Shown here one piece after another: positions 46,246-58,014 of a DNA stretch of 64,000 nucleotides. Within the stretch, counting starts at the first letter, position 1. Each line of letters opens with the position of its first letter. Source of the DNA: Palaemon carinicauda (lineage: Eukaryota; Arthropoda; Malacostraca; Decapoda; Palaemonidae). The stretch covers positions 10,927,895 through 10,991,894 of the forward strand of contig NC_090736.1 of NCBI RefSeq assembly GCF_036898095.1, read 5' to 3'. A model generated the notes under the pieces. It did no database searches and was not told the origin of the DNA. It saw only the letters and a program-made list of their open reading frames with translations. A program made the position numbers and the translations under genes.

Positions 46246-46837
46246 AACAGAAATGTGTTTAGAGTACATATGATTTTTAACAGCGTCAACGAGTTGAAAA
46301 ACAATTAAATGTAACTAAGAAAGTAATAACAGCTAATCTGAAATCCTTTATTAACTAAAACAAATATTGATACAAACACACTCGTGTGCATATGCACACA
46401 CACACACACAGGTGCAAGAATTGCTACGCATTAAGAGACAGACGGTCGGGGAGGAGGTAGAGATGGTGACTGCGATAACGTACCGTAACTCGTCACTGAA
46501 ACTGATGAAAACTAAAAATCAAAAGAAAAAAAATGTAAAAAATATGAAATATAGAAATAAAAAAAAAATAAGCTAAGTTAGATTAAAGTTTCCGTAGTGT
46601 AAGTTACGGTACGTTATTGCAGTCACCATCTCTACCTCCTCGCCGATCGTGTCTCCTCCTGCGTGTGTGTGTGTGTGTTTGCGCATACGCACACGAGTGT
46701 GTTTGTATCAATATTTGTTTTAGTTAATAAAGGAATTCAGATTCGCTCATATTGTGTTTTTAGTTACATTTAATTGTCTATCAACTCGTTGATGCCGTTA
46801 AAAAATCCTATGTACACAACACATTTTTGTTTTAATC

Positions 46838-46869
<32 letters not shown>

Positions 46870-46917
46870 AGAAAAAATTAATAGATGTCTCTAACACTAA
46901 CAGTGAAGAAGAAAAAC

Positions 46918-46970
<53 letters not shown>

Positions 46971-47015
46971 GAGAGAGTATTTATTTAAAGAACATGTTAG
47001 CACCATGTCTACCTT
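46075..47015. repeat. Large inverted duplication (foldback), arms about 450 bp
   Basis: The left arm (about 46075-46525) and right arm (about 46570-47015) are imperfect reverse complements. Paired blocks include CCTTTATTAACTAAAACAAA with its complement near 46720, GAGGAGGTAGAGATGGTGAC with its complement near 46625, and AATTAAATGTAACTAA with its complement near 46765. Both arms contain GA/CT tracts. The centre is A-rich (about 46530-46570). A transcript would fold into a long hairpin. Confidence 0.85.
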
Positions 47016-47382
47016 CTCGCTGATCGTCCGTCTCCTCCTAGCGTAGCAAATCCTACACCTGCGTTGGCCTGTCTCTAAGGTAAACTGACAATAAAACACA
47101 TTTTTTATTTATTATTTCTTTATAATTATCTTTTTTACATGCTTCTTTCATATTATGCAGTTATATTATTGTCATGTGTAATTATATGTAGTAATTTATT
47201 AAGGAGTTAAAATAGGTTTTTGGGGTGTGGAACGAATTATACAAATTACAGTGTATTCTCATGGGAATATTTGCTCCAACATACGATCGTTTTAACATAC
47301 GAAGCATTTTCTGGAACGAATTAAGATCGTATGTAGAGGTATCACTGTATGTGTGTATAATATCTATATATATATATATATG

Positions 47383-48139
47383 CAGTGATACCTCTACATA
47401 CAATTTTAATTTGTTTCCAGAAACTGCTTCGTATGTTAAAACGATCGTATGTTGGAGCAAATATTCCCATAAGAATACATGGTAATTTATTTAATTCGTT
47501 CCTCAGCCTAAAAACCCATAATAAATCCTTAATAAATGGCTACACATATTTACACATTACATTAATACAATACCTGTATAATAGATACATATTACAAACC
47601 AAAAAAGAATAATAATAATGAAATAATAAATAAAAAACGGGTTTTAATGTAACACTTTACCTTAGCGACAGGCCAGCGCAGGTGTAGGGACTGCTACGCA
47701 AAAGGAGACGGAAGATCAGCGAGGATGTAGGGACGGTGACTTTGTACGATAACATATACGACAACTTACACTAACTTACACTACTACGTGAACTTTAACT
47801 TAACTCAGCTTATTTTTTTTTTCATTTTTATAATTTTATATTTTTTTTTACATTTTTTCTTTTCTTATTTTTAATTTTCATCACTTTCAATCGATTCGGT
47901 CTTCCTCTTCTTTGCTTCACGTTCTTTCTTTTCATCATGATCACTTGACCGTTTTAAAGATTTTTTAAAGAAACTATCGAGTGAAAGTTGCTTGGTACGG
48001 CTTTTGAGGATTTTTCTAAAATGCGTTAAGCAAACATCATCAAACTGCGCAACAACACGGCAAACCTGAAGTTTGGTCGAATTTTACTTCGTATGTTGAA
48101 AAATTCGTATGTTAGGACAATCGTATGTAGAGGTTCCAC

Positions 48140-48141
<2 letters not shown>
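47383..48141. mobile_element. Tigger-like non-autonomous element B, 759 bp
   Basis: The left end is CAGTGATACCTCTACATACA; the reverse complement of the right end is CAGTGGAACCTCTACATACG. Inner terminal sequence (TTAAAACGATCGTATGTTGG) is shared with element A. No open frame. It retains the 3' flank of the larger Tigger element (GCGCAGGTGTAGGGACTGCT), so it is an internal-deletion derivative. The flanking dinucleotide is TG on both sides, within a TA/TG microsatellite. Confidence 0.82.

Positions 48142-48225
<84 letters not shown>
48142..48225. repeat. (TG)n/(TA)n microsatellite
   Basis: A short TG run followed by about 37 TA units between two Tigger-like elements. Confidence 0.95.
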
Positions 48226-48228
<3 letters not shown>

Positions 48229-51007
48229 TGGAACCTCTACATACGAATTTAATCCGTTCCAGAACCAACTTCGGATGTAGAAATTGTTCGGATGTAGAAA
48301 CAAATTTTCCCATAAGAATACATTGAAATAGGATTAATCCGTGGTTGAGCCCAAAAACCTATGATAACTTCTTAATAAACTACTACACATAATTTTCCCA
48401 TGAGAATAATGAACACTAAATTAGATAATAGACATGTAAATAAGAAGAATAGACATGTAAATAAGAAGAATTAGCAAAAAATTATAAATAAGAAACAGGT
48501 TTTTAGCGTCACTTTACCTTAGAAACTCCAGCGCAGGTGTTGATAGTCTTCGCTACGCAGAGGAGAGAGGAGGACGGACGGACGGCGAGGAGGTAGAGAG
48601 GTTAACTACGATAAACGTAACACTACCGTAACTTATCCTAACTTACACTAAGTGAACTTTAACATAACTTAGCTTATTTTTTTTTTATTTTTATATTTTA
48701 TATTTTTTTTTTTACATTTTCTTTTTTTCTTTTTGATGATTACGTAATTTTAATCACTATCACTTACATTTAAAATTGACTGAATTTCTTTTGCTTCACT
48801 CTTTTCCGTTTTCTGTGTTTCACTTTCTTCCGCTTCACTCTTTGCCGTTTTCTTCGATTCACTTACATCCTCTTCATCGCGAGTTCGCTTCGCAGTTTTT
48901 TTAAAAGAAAGCATCGATAGATAATTGCTTGGTACGGCTTTTCAGAATGTTTCGAAAGTGAGTTAGGCAAACATCATCGAATTGAGAAACTACACGACAA
49001 ACCTGCAATTTCTTTGGATGGTATTTGTCGATGAAGTCGACCACGTCTTGATATTTTCCTAACACCTCTTTTATTTGCCCTGAACCTAACACATGTTCTA
49101 CCTCCTCGCTCTCTTCCTCGTCATCACTCATGTGCTCCGACATAGCATGGAGTTCCTTGAGCTCATCCGTCGTCAGTTCGTCGTGATGTTCGGCGACGAG
49201 TTCCGTAACGTCATCTGCGTTGACCTCCAGACCCATGGACTTGCCAAGGGAGACGATTTCCTCTACGGCTTCCGCTGCACCAACCACAGGATCAGGTTCG
49301 GGGTCAAAACCCTCGAAATCTCGGGGAGCAACAGCATCAGGCCAAAGCTTCTTCCAAGTGGAATTCAGGGTCCGTCGAGTTAATCCCACCCAAGCCTGAT
49401 CTATGATCTTCAAGCAGTGCACGATGTTTAAGTGGCCCCTCCAAAATTCACGCAAAGTTAAGTTGGTGCTTTGCGTGACATTAAAGCACTGCTTAAATAA
49501 GTGCTTGGTGTACAGCTTCTTAAAATTAGAGATGACTAGCTGGTCCATGGGCTGGAGGATAGAGGTGGTATTCGGTGGAAGATACAGCACCTTTATGAAC
49601 TTGAATTCATCGAAGATATCATCTTCAAGTCCGGGGGGGTGAGCGGGTGTATTGTCAAGGCATAGCAGGCACTTTAAAGGCAATTTCTGTTCATGAAGAT
49701 ACTTCTTCACAGAAGGGCCGAAAACTTGGTTTACCCCATTGCACAAAGAATTGCCTAGTGACCCAGGCCTTCGAGTTGGATCGCCAGAAAACATGAAGCT
49801 GATCCTTATCGACGTTGTGTGCTTTAAAGGCCCTAGGGTTCTCTGAATGGTAAACCAGTAAGGGCTTGACTTTAAAGTCCCCGCTAGCGTTGGCACATAG
49901 GGCAAGAGTCAACCGATCCTTCATTGGCTTATGCCCAGGCAATTTCTTCTCTTCGGCAGTGATGTAGGTTCGACTCGGCATCTTCTTCCAAAACAGCCCG
50001 GTTTCATCACAATTAAACACCTGCTGCTTTACGTAGCCTTCTTCCTGCACTAGCTGCAGCCTTTGTGTCCGCACTAGCAGCCTCTCCGTGGCGAACAACT
50101 GAAAGAAACCGGACCGTTTCTTAAATTTCTCGAACCAGCCACGAGATGCCTTGAAATCATCTGAGGAAGGCTCGGTTGAACTCTCCCCAGCATCACCCCC
50201 CAGAGCTCTCCTCCTTCAAGTCCGTAAAGATGGCGTGCGCCTTCTCGCATATAACGGTCTCGGTGATGGTGTCGCCAACGATCTCTCTATCCTTAATCCA
50301 CACTAGTAGAAGTCGTTCCATCTCTTCTATGATAGGGGTACGGCGTTTGGAAATTATAGTGATCCCCTTAGAAGGTTTCACTGCTTCAATAGCTTCCTTC
50401 TGTTTAAGGATTGTCGAGATCGTCGACATATTACGGCCATACTGTTTAGCAAGTTCACTCACGCGGATGCCACGCTCATGTTTTTCAATAATTTCCTGCT
50501 TGATTTCTATAGAAAGCATTTCCTTCTTCCTTTTCTCACCACTACCACTACCACTGGCAAAACTAAGCCTTTTAGGACCCATACTTTACGTAAATTACCG
50601 TTAAAGGATGCACGTAAAAAATCACGATTAAAACAGAGTTAATAGCAGAACGCACAGAGCACAACCGCAAGAAGCCGACGAGAACAGAGGACTGACCCAA
50701 GCCGCGCTAATTGAGCGTCACTCCGAGGTCGATGTGCTGCCTTCTACCGGGGGAAATAAAAAACACTTCAGGCGCTATGAGCACCGACTACGCGTACGAG
50801 TATTGTTTACTTCGGGTGTAGAGTCGGAACGTGTTCCAATTGTACTTCGCGTGTCGAAAAATTCGGATACAACCATACAACCGGTACGACGAAAATTGCT
50901 TACTTAGTGTGTCGAAATAAAATTCGGGTGTAGTAAAAAATTTGCTCGAATTTTACTTCGGATGTTGGAAAATTCGGATGAAGATACGTTCGTGTGTAGA
51001 GGTTCCA

Positions 51008-51010
<3 letters not shown>
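48226..51010 (-). mobile_element. Tigger-like DNA transposon C, 2785 bp, nearly complete
   Basis: The ends CAGTGGAACCTCTACATACG and its inverted partner (GTAGAGGTTCCACTG) are flanked by TA on both sides inside a TA microsatellite. A transposase coding region fills most of the interior on the minus strand, with only two visible frame breaks. This is the likely parent type of elements A and B. Confidence 0.92.
48901..50582 (-). pseudogene. Tigger-type DDE transposase (TIGD1-like), two frameshifts
   Basis: Residues 1-129 (50582-50193) open MGPKRLSFASGSGSGEKRKK and carry the CENP-B helix-turn-helix (SELAKQYGRNMSTISTILKQ). A shift in a G run near 50195 leads to SRGWFEKFKKRSGF and then 50098-49750: VFNCDETGLFWKKMPSRTY (first Asp) and GDFKVKPLLVYHSENPRAF. 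A second shift near 49740 leads into 49905-48901: LLCLDNTPAHPPGLEDD (second Asp) and PPNTTSILQPMDQLVISNF (third Asp), then an acidic tail. The enzyme cuts and pastes the element at TA. All catalytic residues remain, so inactivation is recent or partly a sequence error. Confidence 0.92.
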
Positions 51011-51603
<593 letters not shown>

Positions 51604-51609
51604 TTATTT

Positions 51610-54600
51610 TTAATATAACTTTTAAGGATATCGGATAATATCAGGGGACGTATTCCTTGATAGGACACATGACAATCTTCACCCCGAATAGATTTTACGC
51701 TTTGAGGGGGAAGGGTGGCGAAAATGAAGGGGAGCCATTATCAAGGTTACCCGTTGGATCCCCTCCCAGTACTACTACGGCGTATTATTCCTTTTAACAT
51801 AGCCATTTAGGCATGGTGCTCTCCCTCGTTTCTCTCGGTGTTGTTACTGTTTTCAAGGAATATTATCATGCAATCTCCAGCATCTTCATCCTCAGGAAAA
51901 TTGAGTATTTAATCTTTCCTGTGTATAATTTTATAGCTCCCTTCTCAAAGTTAAATTAACATAATTTAGCTGTGTTAAGTGGAGCACTGCCATCTCCAGA
52001 GGAGGCCATCTTGAGACCGCTGTCGCACGACATGAATGCAATTATTTAGTTAGTAGTGCGACGTTCCCAGTATTTAGCTATAAAGAAATTTCTAGCTAGT
52101 TAGGCAAAATTATACTAGTGAAGATTGCATATACAAATAATATTTCCTCTTCCAATTATAACTTTTCTTTCGTATACGATAGGGCCTCGGTGGTATCACT
52201 CGTATCCATGGTCTCCTCTAGTATCGTTTCTATTAATTCGGTCGGGGATATATATATATATCCCCTAGAATTATTGGTATAATTCGATACGCTTCTCTTT
52301 TAGAGAAAAGAGGATAAACCCTTCTTCCCCCCTGAGTGCCGCCATCCCCGCCCACAACCCTATTTTCTGTCATCGCCAACGAGTAGTTAACTCCGGCTTG
52401 ACACTGATAGTTTTACTGTCGATCTTCTTTGCCGAGTATCCGGGCTTTGAAGTATGACAGTAACTCAGGGTGTATTGTCTTATAGCCAACAATATCATCG
52501 ACAGATAAATCTTTATTCCTCTGCCGGCTATGACGTTGTCGGCAAAGGAAGCTAGGCTTCCCTAGTCTACAACCGAAAGTGGACGGCATAATTGCCACCT
52601 CCTTTCTCCCTTGTGGACTAGAAGACATGTCTTATATCCGGCAATATCACCGGCAGGGGAATTATTATTCCCCTGCCGCCATGACGGCGCCGGTATAGGA
52701 AGCTAGGCTTCCTTGATTTACAGCCGAAAGTAGACGACATTCTTGCCGCCATCTTTCTCCTCTGTAAAATATAAGACCCTTTCCCTCCCCCTTCTGTCCT
52801 TTAGTGCCGGCCTAGCCGTCACAAAAGTCCTTTGGCAGGTATTCAACAATCATCCCCGCTTGCCGGGCTGACTGGGTTACCAGCCGGGTTCCTACAAATG
52901 GCGGTTAGTTTACCGCCTCGACCATCTCCCTAACGGAAGCCAAGCTTCAGGAAAGGTTGAGCCGGCCCTGACGGCTGCCGGTGAGAAACCAATTATACTG
53001 TTGAGAATTCTTCAGTCCTCTCTTGGACTGCCATCCATAAACCTTGTAACCGACAGTACAGCTGGCAACAGAATTTGTGGATGGATGGAAGCTAGAATCA
53101 ATGTATTCCTCCCTTTCCATTAGATTTCCCATTCCGGGAGGAAGGCTGTAGAAGGCAGTAGCCACCTACACTCCTAATTATTCTACTAAACTATAATAAT
53201 ACGGAGTACTCCTTCCCATCCTTTCTCTCTCCCTATCAGTTAGTGCCTCCAGGCACCAGCCTTACCCTGGTAGTATACCGGTAAAACTATAGTATATGAC
53301 AATACAGTAGCTAGTATTCCTGCAGTATAACAATACAGCAGTTAGAAATCTACAGTATACAATGATACAGTAGTATAAATCTTTCCAACATACTCTGTGT
53401 ATCCTTTCACAGTCTATAGCTGAGACCGAATAAAATGTTTAGGTGAAGTATTCCTTCAACATCCTGATGAATCCTAGATCATCGGGATACTGATTATTAC
53501 CGTGCAGTATTAATATTCTACAAGTGGAGGAGTTAGTGTAAATATTCACTGACTCCGGCTCTACATACGAGAGTTATTCCACTCTGTATTTTCCCTGATG
53601 TTGTTAATAGTTTAAAAATGACATATCTGTTTTGACATTGTTACTGTGTTTAGAATGATTCATTGTTAATTTGTTCTCATCATTTATTTATTTCCTCACT
53701 TCCTTTCCTCACTGGGCTATTTTTCCATATTGGAGCCCTTGGGCTTATAGCCTCTTGCTTTTCCAACTAGGGTTGTAGCTTGGCTAGTAGTAGTAGTAAT
53801 AATAATAATAATAATAATAATTATAATAATAATAATAATAATAACATAGAAGTGGGAAAAGACATAGACAAAGAAGAAGAAGAAATGGTTATTCAGTGCA
53901 GGAGCCTAGAACCCTTTCGTAGAAGGAGTTCCCATGCCCAACCTACATAAAGAAGCCTCAAACATTAAAGGAGTAAGGCTTTTATGTTAACCTGTAGTAG
54001 AATTCACCTACAGTAAGTAGAGAACTCATCTTAGTTATGTAAGACAGTCTCAGATAAAAAAAAGAGCAGAAAGGCATGGGCCCTACAGGTACAGGCGTTG
54101 CCGGTACTTAGGAACGGCATTGCCGCCAACATCTTATGTGCCCTAAGGCACTAGAGCCGATATCCATACCCATAGACTAGTAAGAACCCTGCTGCCAGTA
54201 ACGACAATGCCGTCAGTGGCAAAAGTGCCCAAGGGCGGCGGAGATAACGGTCAAGGGTTTCCGTAGAAAGCACCTTGCCAAAAGAGAGGCAGTGTTGCCA
54301 GTGGCGGCACAGCGGTAAGCAGCGACATATCGCCAGAACGGGTACTATAAAACAGATTTTGACGTAGGAAAAATCTATATTTGGGTGTCGAAAGGAGGCC
54401 ATAACCGTTATTCAGACGTTGCCATAGGCATGTGCGCCAGATATACCAGTGTTGCCGGAAGCACCAGCATCGCTAGGGGGTAAAAACATCGTCGCCAACC
54501 TCATATGTGACTTAAGGCGGTGGTACAGTGAACCCCTCCTACAGACAAGTACTAGCCCTGCCGCCAATAACGGCAACACCATTACGGGCACAGGTGCCTA

Positions 54601-56345
54601 GGGCGGCGGAGACAAACGGCAATGGTTCCTGCAGAAAAAAACCATGCCTTAGCTGAAGGCAGCGCCGTCAGGGGAGGCAGTGCTGCAAGCAGCAACGCAT
54701 CGCCAGTACAGGTACAATAGGATAGTGTGCCAAAAGGTGGCGGCAAAGCCGCAGACAATGGTACTGTCATCACTCTGATAGCTCACCCCTCAGGGAGAGA
54801 CACAATGACAGCCATGGAAGGTCAGATCCCAGAGGGAACCAACTCCCAAGATCAAAAAAGCAAAAAACACAGCAGCATAATAATAAAATCCATGCAATGT
54901 CCGTCCCGGAAAGACTGGGATAAAAAGAGAGGTGACAACAGGGAGAAGCTATACCCATGCATCAAAATAAACGCCATGCCGTCAGAGACGGCGGCCGCCG
55001 TCCGATCGAGAAATCTTAGAAGCTAAGAAATACAGCATTTCATGGAAGTCGGCGCACTGACATGATAAAATCACCCTTCGCAAAGGGGAGTTCCAAAAGA
55101 CTGCGCAGACCTAGCACGTGAGATCACGAGCGAATGCAGAATGGCTAAGCCTAATAGGTCAATGCCACAGGTAAATCGAAAAAATCCCAGAGGCTATGAA
55201 GGAACGGCAGAACAGGTAAGTCGGAACACCGACAAGGAGAGATCACCCTTCGCAATGGGGAACTCCAAAAAACTGCAGTCCAACCATGGGAGATCAAGAA
55301 TGTATGTAGCATGGAAAGTCTGCACACACACGAGGAGCTCACCCTTCCTGAAGGGGAACTCATAAAGACTGCACAGTCCTAGCATGGGAGATCGTAAACG
55401 AATGCAGCATGGCGGACTAACGGATTCGCCAACGACGGCTAGGCAAAGCCTAATAGGCCGAAAAAACCAGAGAATCAAAGGTAGCAGACATAATAGGCTC
55501 AGTAAACTAGTATAACCGAGGAAAAAACCCTTTAAGGGTAAAAAAAAAAAAAAAACGCTGCCCAAGAGACCATTAAGAACGGCCTCATCACTATTGCCGA
55601 ACCCGTCTCTTGACAAAACCACCACTCTCTAAGCTAGGCTAGCCGGGACAAACACGCATAAAACTAAAACTTAAACTACCATAAAACGTAGTAAAAGCAA
55701 ACACTAAACAGAGTCCAAGGCATCGCAGTGCCAAAACAAATCTAGCTAACGTAACACTAGTGCAATAATACTAAGTGAACATAAAATAAAAAGAGCAGAA
55801 ATGCACACAAAATGATGCCCAAACGCTAGCTGGACTCTGAGCAGCCCGCTCCCTCATCACCATAAAAAGTCAAATGACCACTCCCCAATGGGATCAAAAG
55901 CAGTTACAGCTAAATCAAACTGTGAAAGAGAAGGTTACTCAACTTTAACCACTCAAGGGAGGCCATCATGCGAGGAAAAAACTTCAAAAAGTTGAAAAAA
56001 GGAACTCTTGACAAAGAAACGAACGTGTAGGTAAGCTGTAAAAATTGGAATAAGTTTATCAGGGATGAGTAGTACTATGAACGGAGAGGATATGTAACGG
56101 CTCCTCACCTATCCTCCACCTTAGATCCCTAGACTGGGTTAAAGTCTGTTTGGGGTGCAGATATCTATGGTTACCTACGGATACGTCCCTGATTATACAC
56201 GATATCTTAGGATAGTCATTCCGGGGGTTAGAACCCTGTGATACCTGACGGTAATTCTCTTGTAATATCACTCAGAGAAATATTATACAGTAGGAAGCTG
56301 CCTAAAGGACCTTCCATCAGGAAGACATGGCTCGAGCCCAAAAAT
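51610..56345. mobile_element. Repeat block with inverted ends, type unknown
   Basis: The left side (51625-51850) and right side (56060-56220) are diverged inverted copies of each other (left: GGGGACGTATTCC and CTTCACCCCGAATAGATTTT). The same end recurs at 1000-1400. Inside are CCGGC-rich stretches with internal repeats of about 150 bp (52478 and 52630, TCTTATAGCCAACAATATCA-type), a diverged duplication in 54120-54720 (GGGCGGCGGAGA...), and three TCACCCTTC...GGGGAACTC modules at 55071, 55243 and 55340. No domain is recognised in any frame. It ends exactly where array DNA resumes (CACTAACAGCAAAACAATG). Confidence 0.5.
53680..53845. repeat. Dispersed decapod-type repeat with (AAT)n tail
   Basis: CTCACTGGGCTATTTTTCC, GGAGCCCTTGGGCTTATAGC and TTTTCCAACTAGGGTTGTAG run into TAGTAGTAATAATAAT. 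I recall this sequence as an abundant short repeat in shrimp and prawn genomes; I did not verify this. Confidence 0.6.
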
Positions 56346-56695
56346 TTCACTAACAGCAAAACAATGTAGACTGATGAAAGCAATGACTTTTCTTAAATTT
56401 AAAGACTCACAACAAAATAAATATCTGAAGTTTTGTGAATTAATGTGTATCCAATGAAAAAATTTATGGTAATTTTGACTGTGTCAATGCTACAAAATAA
56501 AGAGTAAATATCTATATATTATTTATAGAATACCTGTAGTTACAGGAGATAAATGTAGATCACCAAAGGCAAAATTAACATGCAACATAAGTAGGATTAT
56601 GTACTGTACTGTTCTGTATTCCATGACTTACAAATATAAACGTATATAAAAACACCCAAATCAGAATCAATTCTTATTAATATAAAATACATTAC

Positions 56696-56770
56696 ACAAA
56701 CCCTGAAGGACATGGATGTCATACACATGGGAGTCAGGGAAAGGTCCATCATTGGACTTCCTGCTGCCGA
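56696..56770 (-). CDS. Candidate cassette micro-exon, 25 codons, methionine-rich (most 5' seen)
   Basis: The acceptor CTTATCTTTTTCAG precedes TCGGCAGC, and the donor is GTAATG as in the 24488 exon. The 75-bp block reads, in phase 0, SAAGSPMMDLSLTPMCMT and seven more residues. Phase 1 contains TGA. An SP dipeptide sits at residues 5-6, as near the start of most sister exons. It is the first exon of the visible series in transcript order; anything upstream is hidden by or beyond the LINE at 57.9 kb. Confidence 0.48.
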
Positions 56771-56835
56771 CTGAAAAAGATAAGTTAAAAAATTAATATA
56801 CTAGTAATACCACATAATTAAGATTCACAAAATCT

Positions 56836-56838
<3 letters not shown>

Positions 56839-56928
<90 letters not shown>
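56839..56928. repeat. (GA)n microsatellite in array intron
   Basis: About 45 GA units with one GTGAG interruption at about 56870. Confidence 0.96.
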
Positions 56929-56930
<2 letters not shown>

Positions 56931-57570
56931 CGATACATTGACACAGCATGAACTACCTTTTTCTTTCCAGTAATATCAGCAGTCCACAATTTCTTATTTG
57001 TTACCTTCACCTTATAAACAGGAAATTAAGAGGAATTCTGACAAAATATTTCGTATACATATTTTCCATTGCCATATGAAGCTCTGAATTTTTTCAGGAT
57101 TTAGTGTTTTTCCTCCTATACTCCAATATATTGGCCTACCAACAGATCCCTTAAGATAAACTCTTTTGATTCATCCTACGAGTCTAAAAATTCCATAACT
57201 ATCCCATTCATTTCCTCCCCAAGACTGTAAAGTTACGTAAATGACACTAACAGCAAAACAATGTAGACTGATGAAGGCAATGATTTTTCTTAAATTTAAA
57301 GACTCACAACAAAGGAAATATCTGAAGTTTTGTGGATTAATTTGTAACCAATAAAAAAAAAGGATAATTTTGACTGTGTCAATGCTACAAAATATTGTGT
57401 GTAAATATCTATAGATTATTTATAGAATACCTGTAGTTACAGGAGACAAATGTAGATCACTAAAGGCAAAATAAACTTGCAACATAAGTAAAATTATGAT
57501 ATTGTATAACAAATTAGAGCTGATGTAATTTGTATTAGTAATTTATATTGAATGAGTTAAAATATTATTT

Positions 57571-57573
<3 letters not shown>

Positions 57574-57657
<84 letters not shown>
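57574..57657. repeat. (GA)n microsatellite in array intron
   Basis: About 42 GA units after TTATTTGTT in the partial seventh unit. Confidence 0.97.
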
Positions 57658-57661
<4 letters not shown>

Positions 57662-58014
57662 CACAGCATGACCTAATCCCATTTTCTTTCCAGTAATATC
57701 AACAGTCTACACATTCTTATTTACTGCCTTCATCTTATAAGCAGGAGGAGGAATCTTGACCGGTCTCAAAAGAAGAGCGAAGATCATTCAACAAACTTGA
57801 AGCTATGCACACTAGGGGTGGTATGCTAACTCTTATGCCCAATATGCTACCTCATTTCCAAATGAATGAATGATTTAAAGTTTTCAGGCATCCTGACATC
57901 TAAGGTCATTGACGCCGGTAACATTTAATTTATGTATACAAAAGTAAAAAATGAAATAAAATAAAAAATTAAAGAGTATTCAATTAAAATCATAAAAATT
58001 GAATGTCATAAAAG

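Larger units (their letters stand above)
45377..47347 (+). mobile_element. Tigger-like DNA transposon remnant A, 1971 bp
   Basis: The left end CAGTGGAACCTCAACATACG and the right end (reverse complement CAGTGATACCTCTACATACG) form the inverted terminal repeats, flanked by TA at 45375-45376 and 47348-47349. It keeps a CENP-B-type DNA-binding frame near the left end, but the DDE part is gone. In its place is a long inverted duplication (46075-47015) of element 3' sequence. Confidence 0.85.
56346..57863 (-). repeat. Array unit 6 and partial unit 7
   Basis: Array sequence resumes at CACTAACAGCAAAACAATG, carries exon 56696-56770 and a GA tract (56839-56928). A second partial unit (about 57020-57863) has its exon region deleted between AAAATTATG and ATATTGTATAACAAATTAG, and holds another GA tract (57574-57657). 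The I-type LINE interrupts it at CATTTCCAAAT. Confidence 0.83.

Noticed and set aside
53165..55625. Short frames in the 53-56 kb block as genes
   Set aside because: Overlapping frames on both strands in a repeat-rich block, with no motif and no start context that favours any of them.
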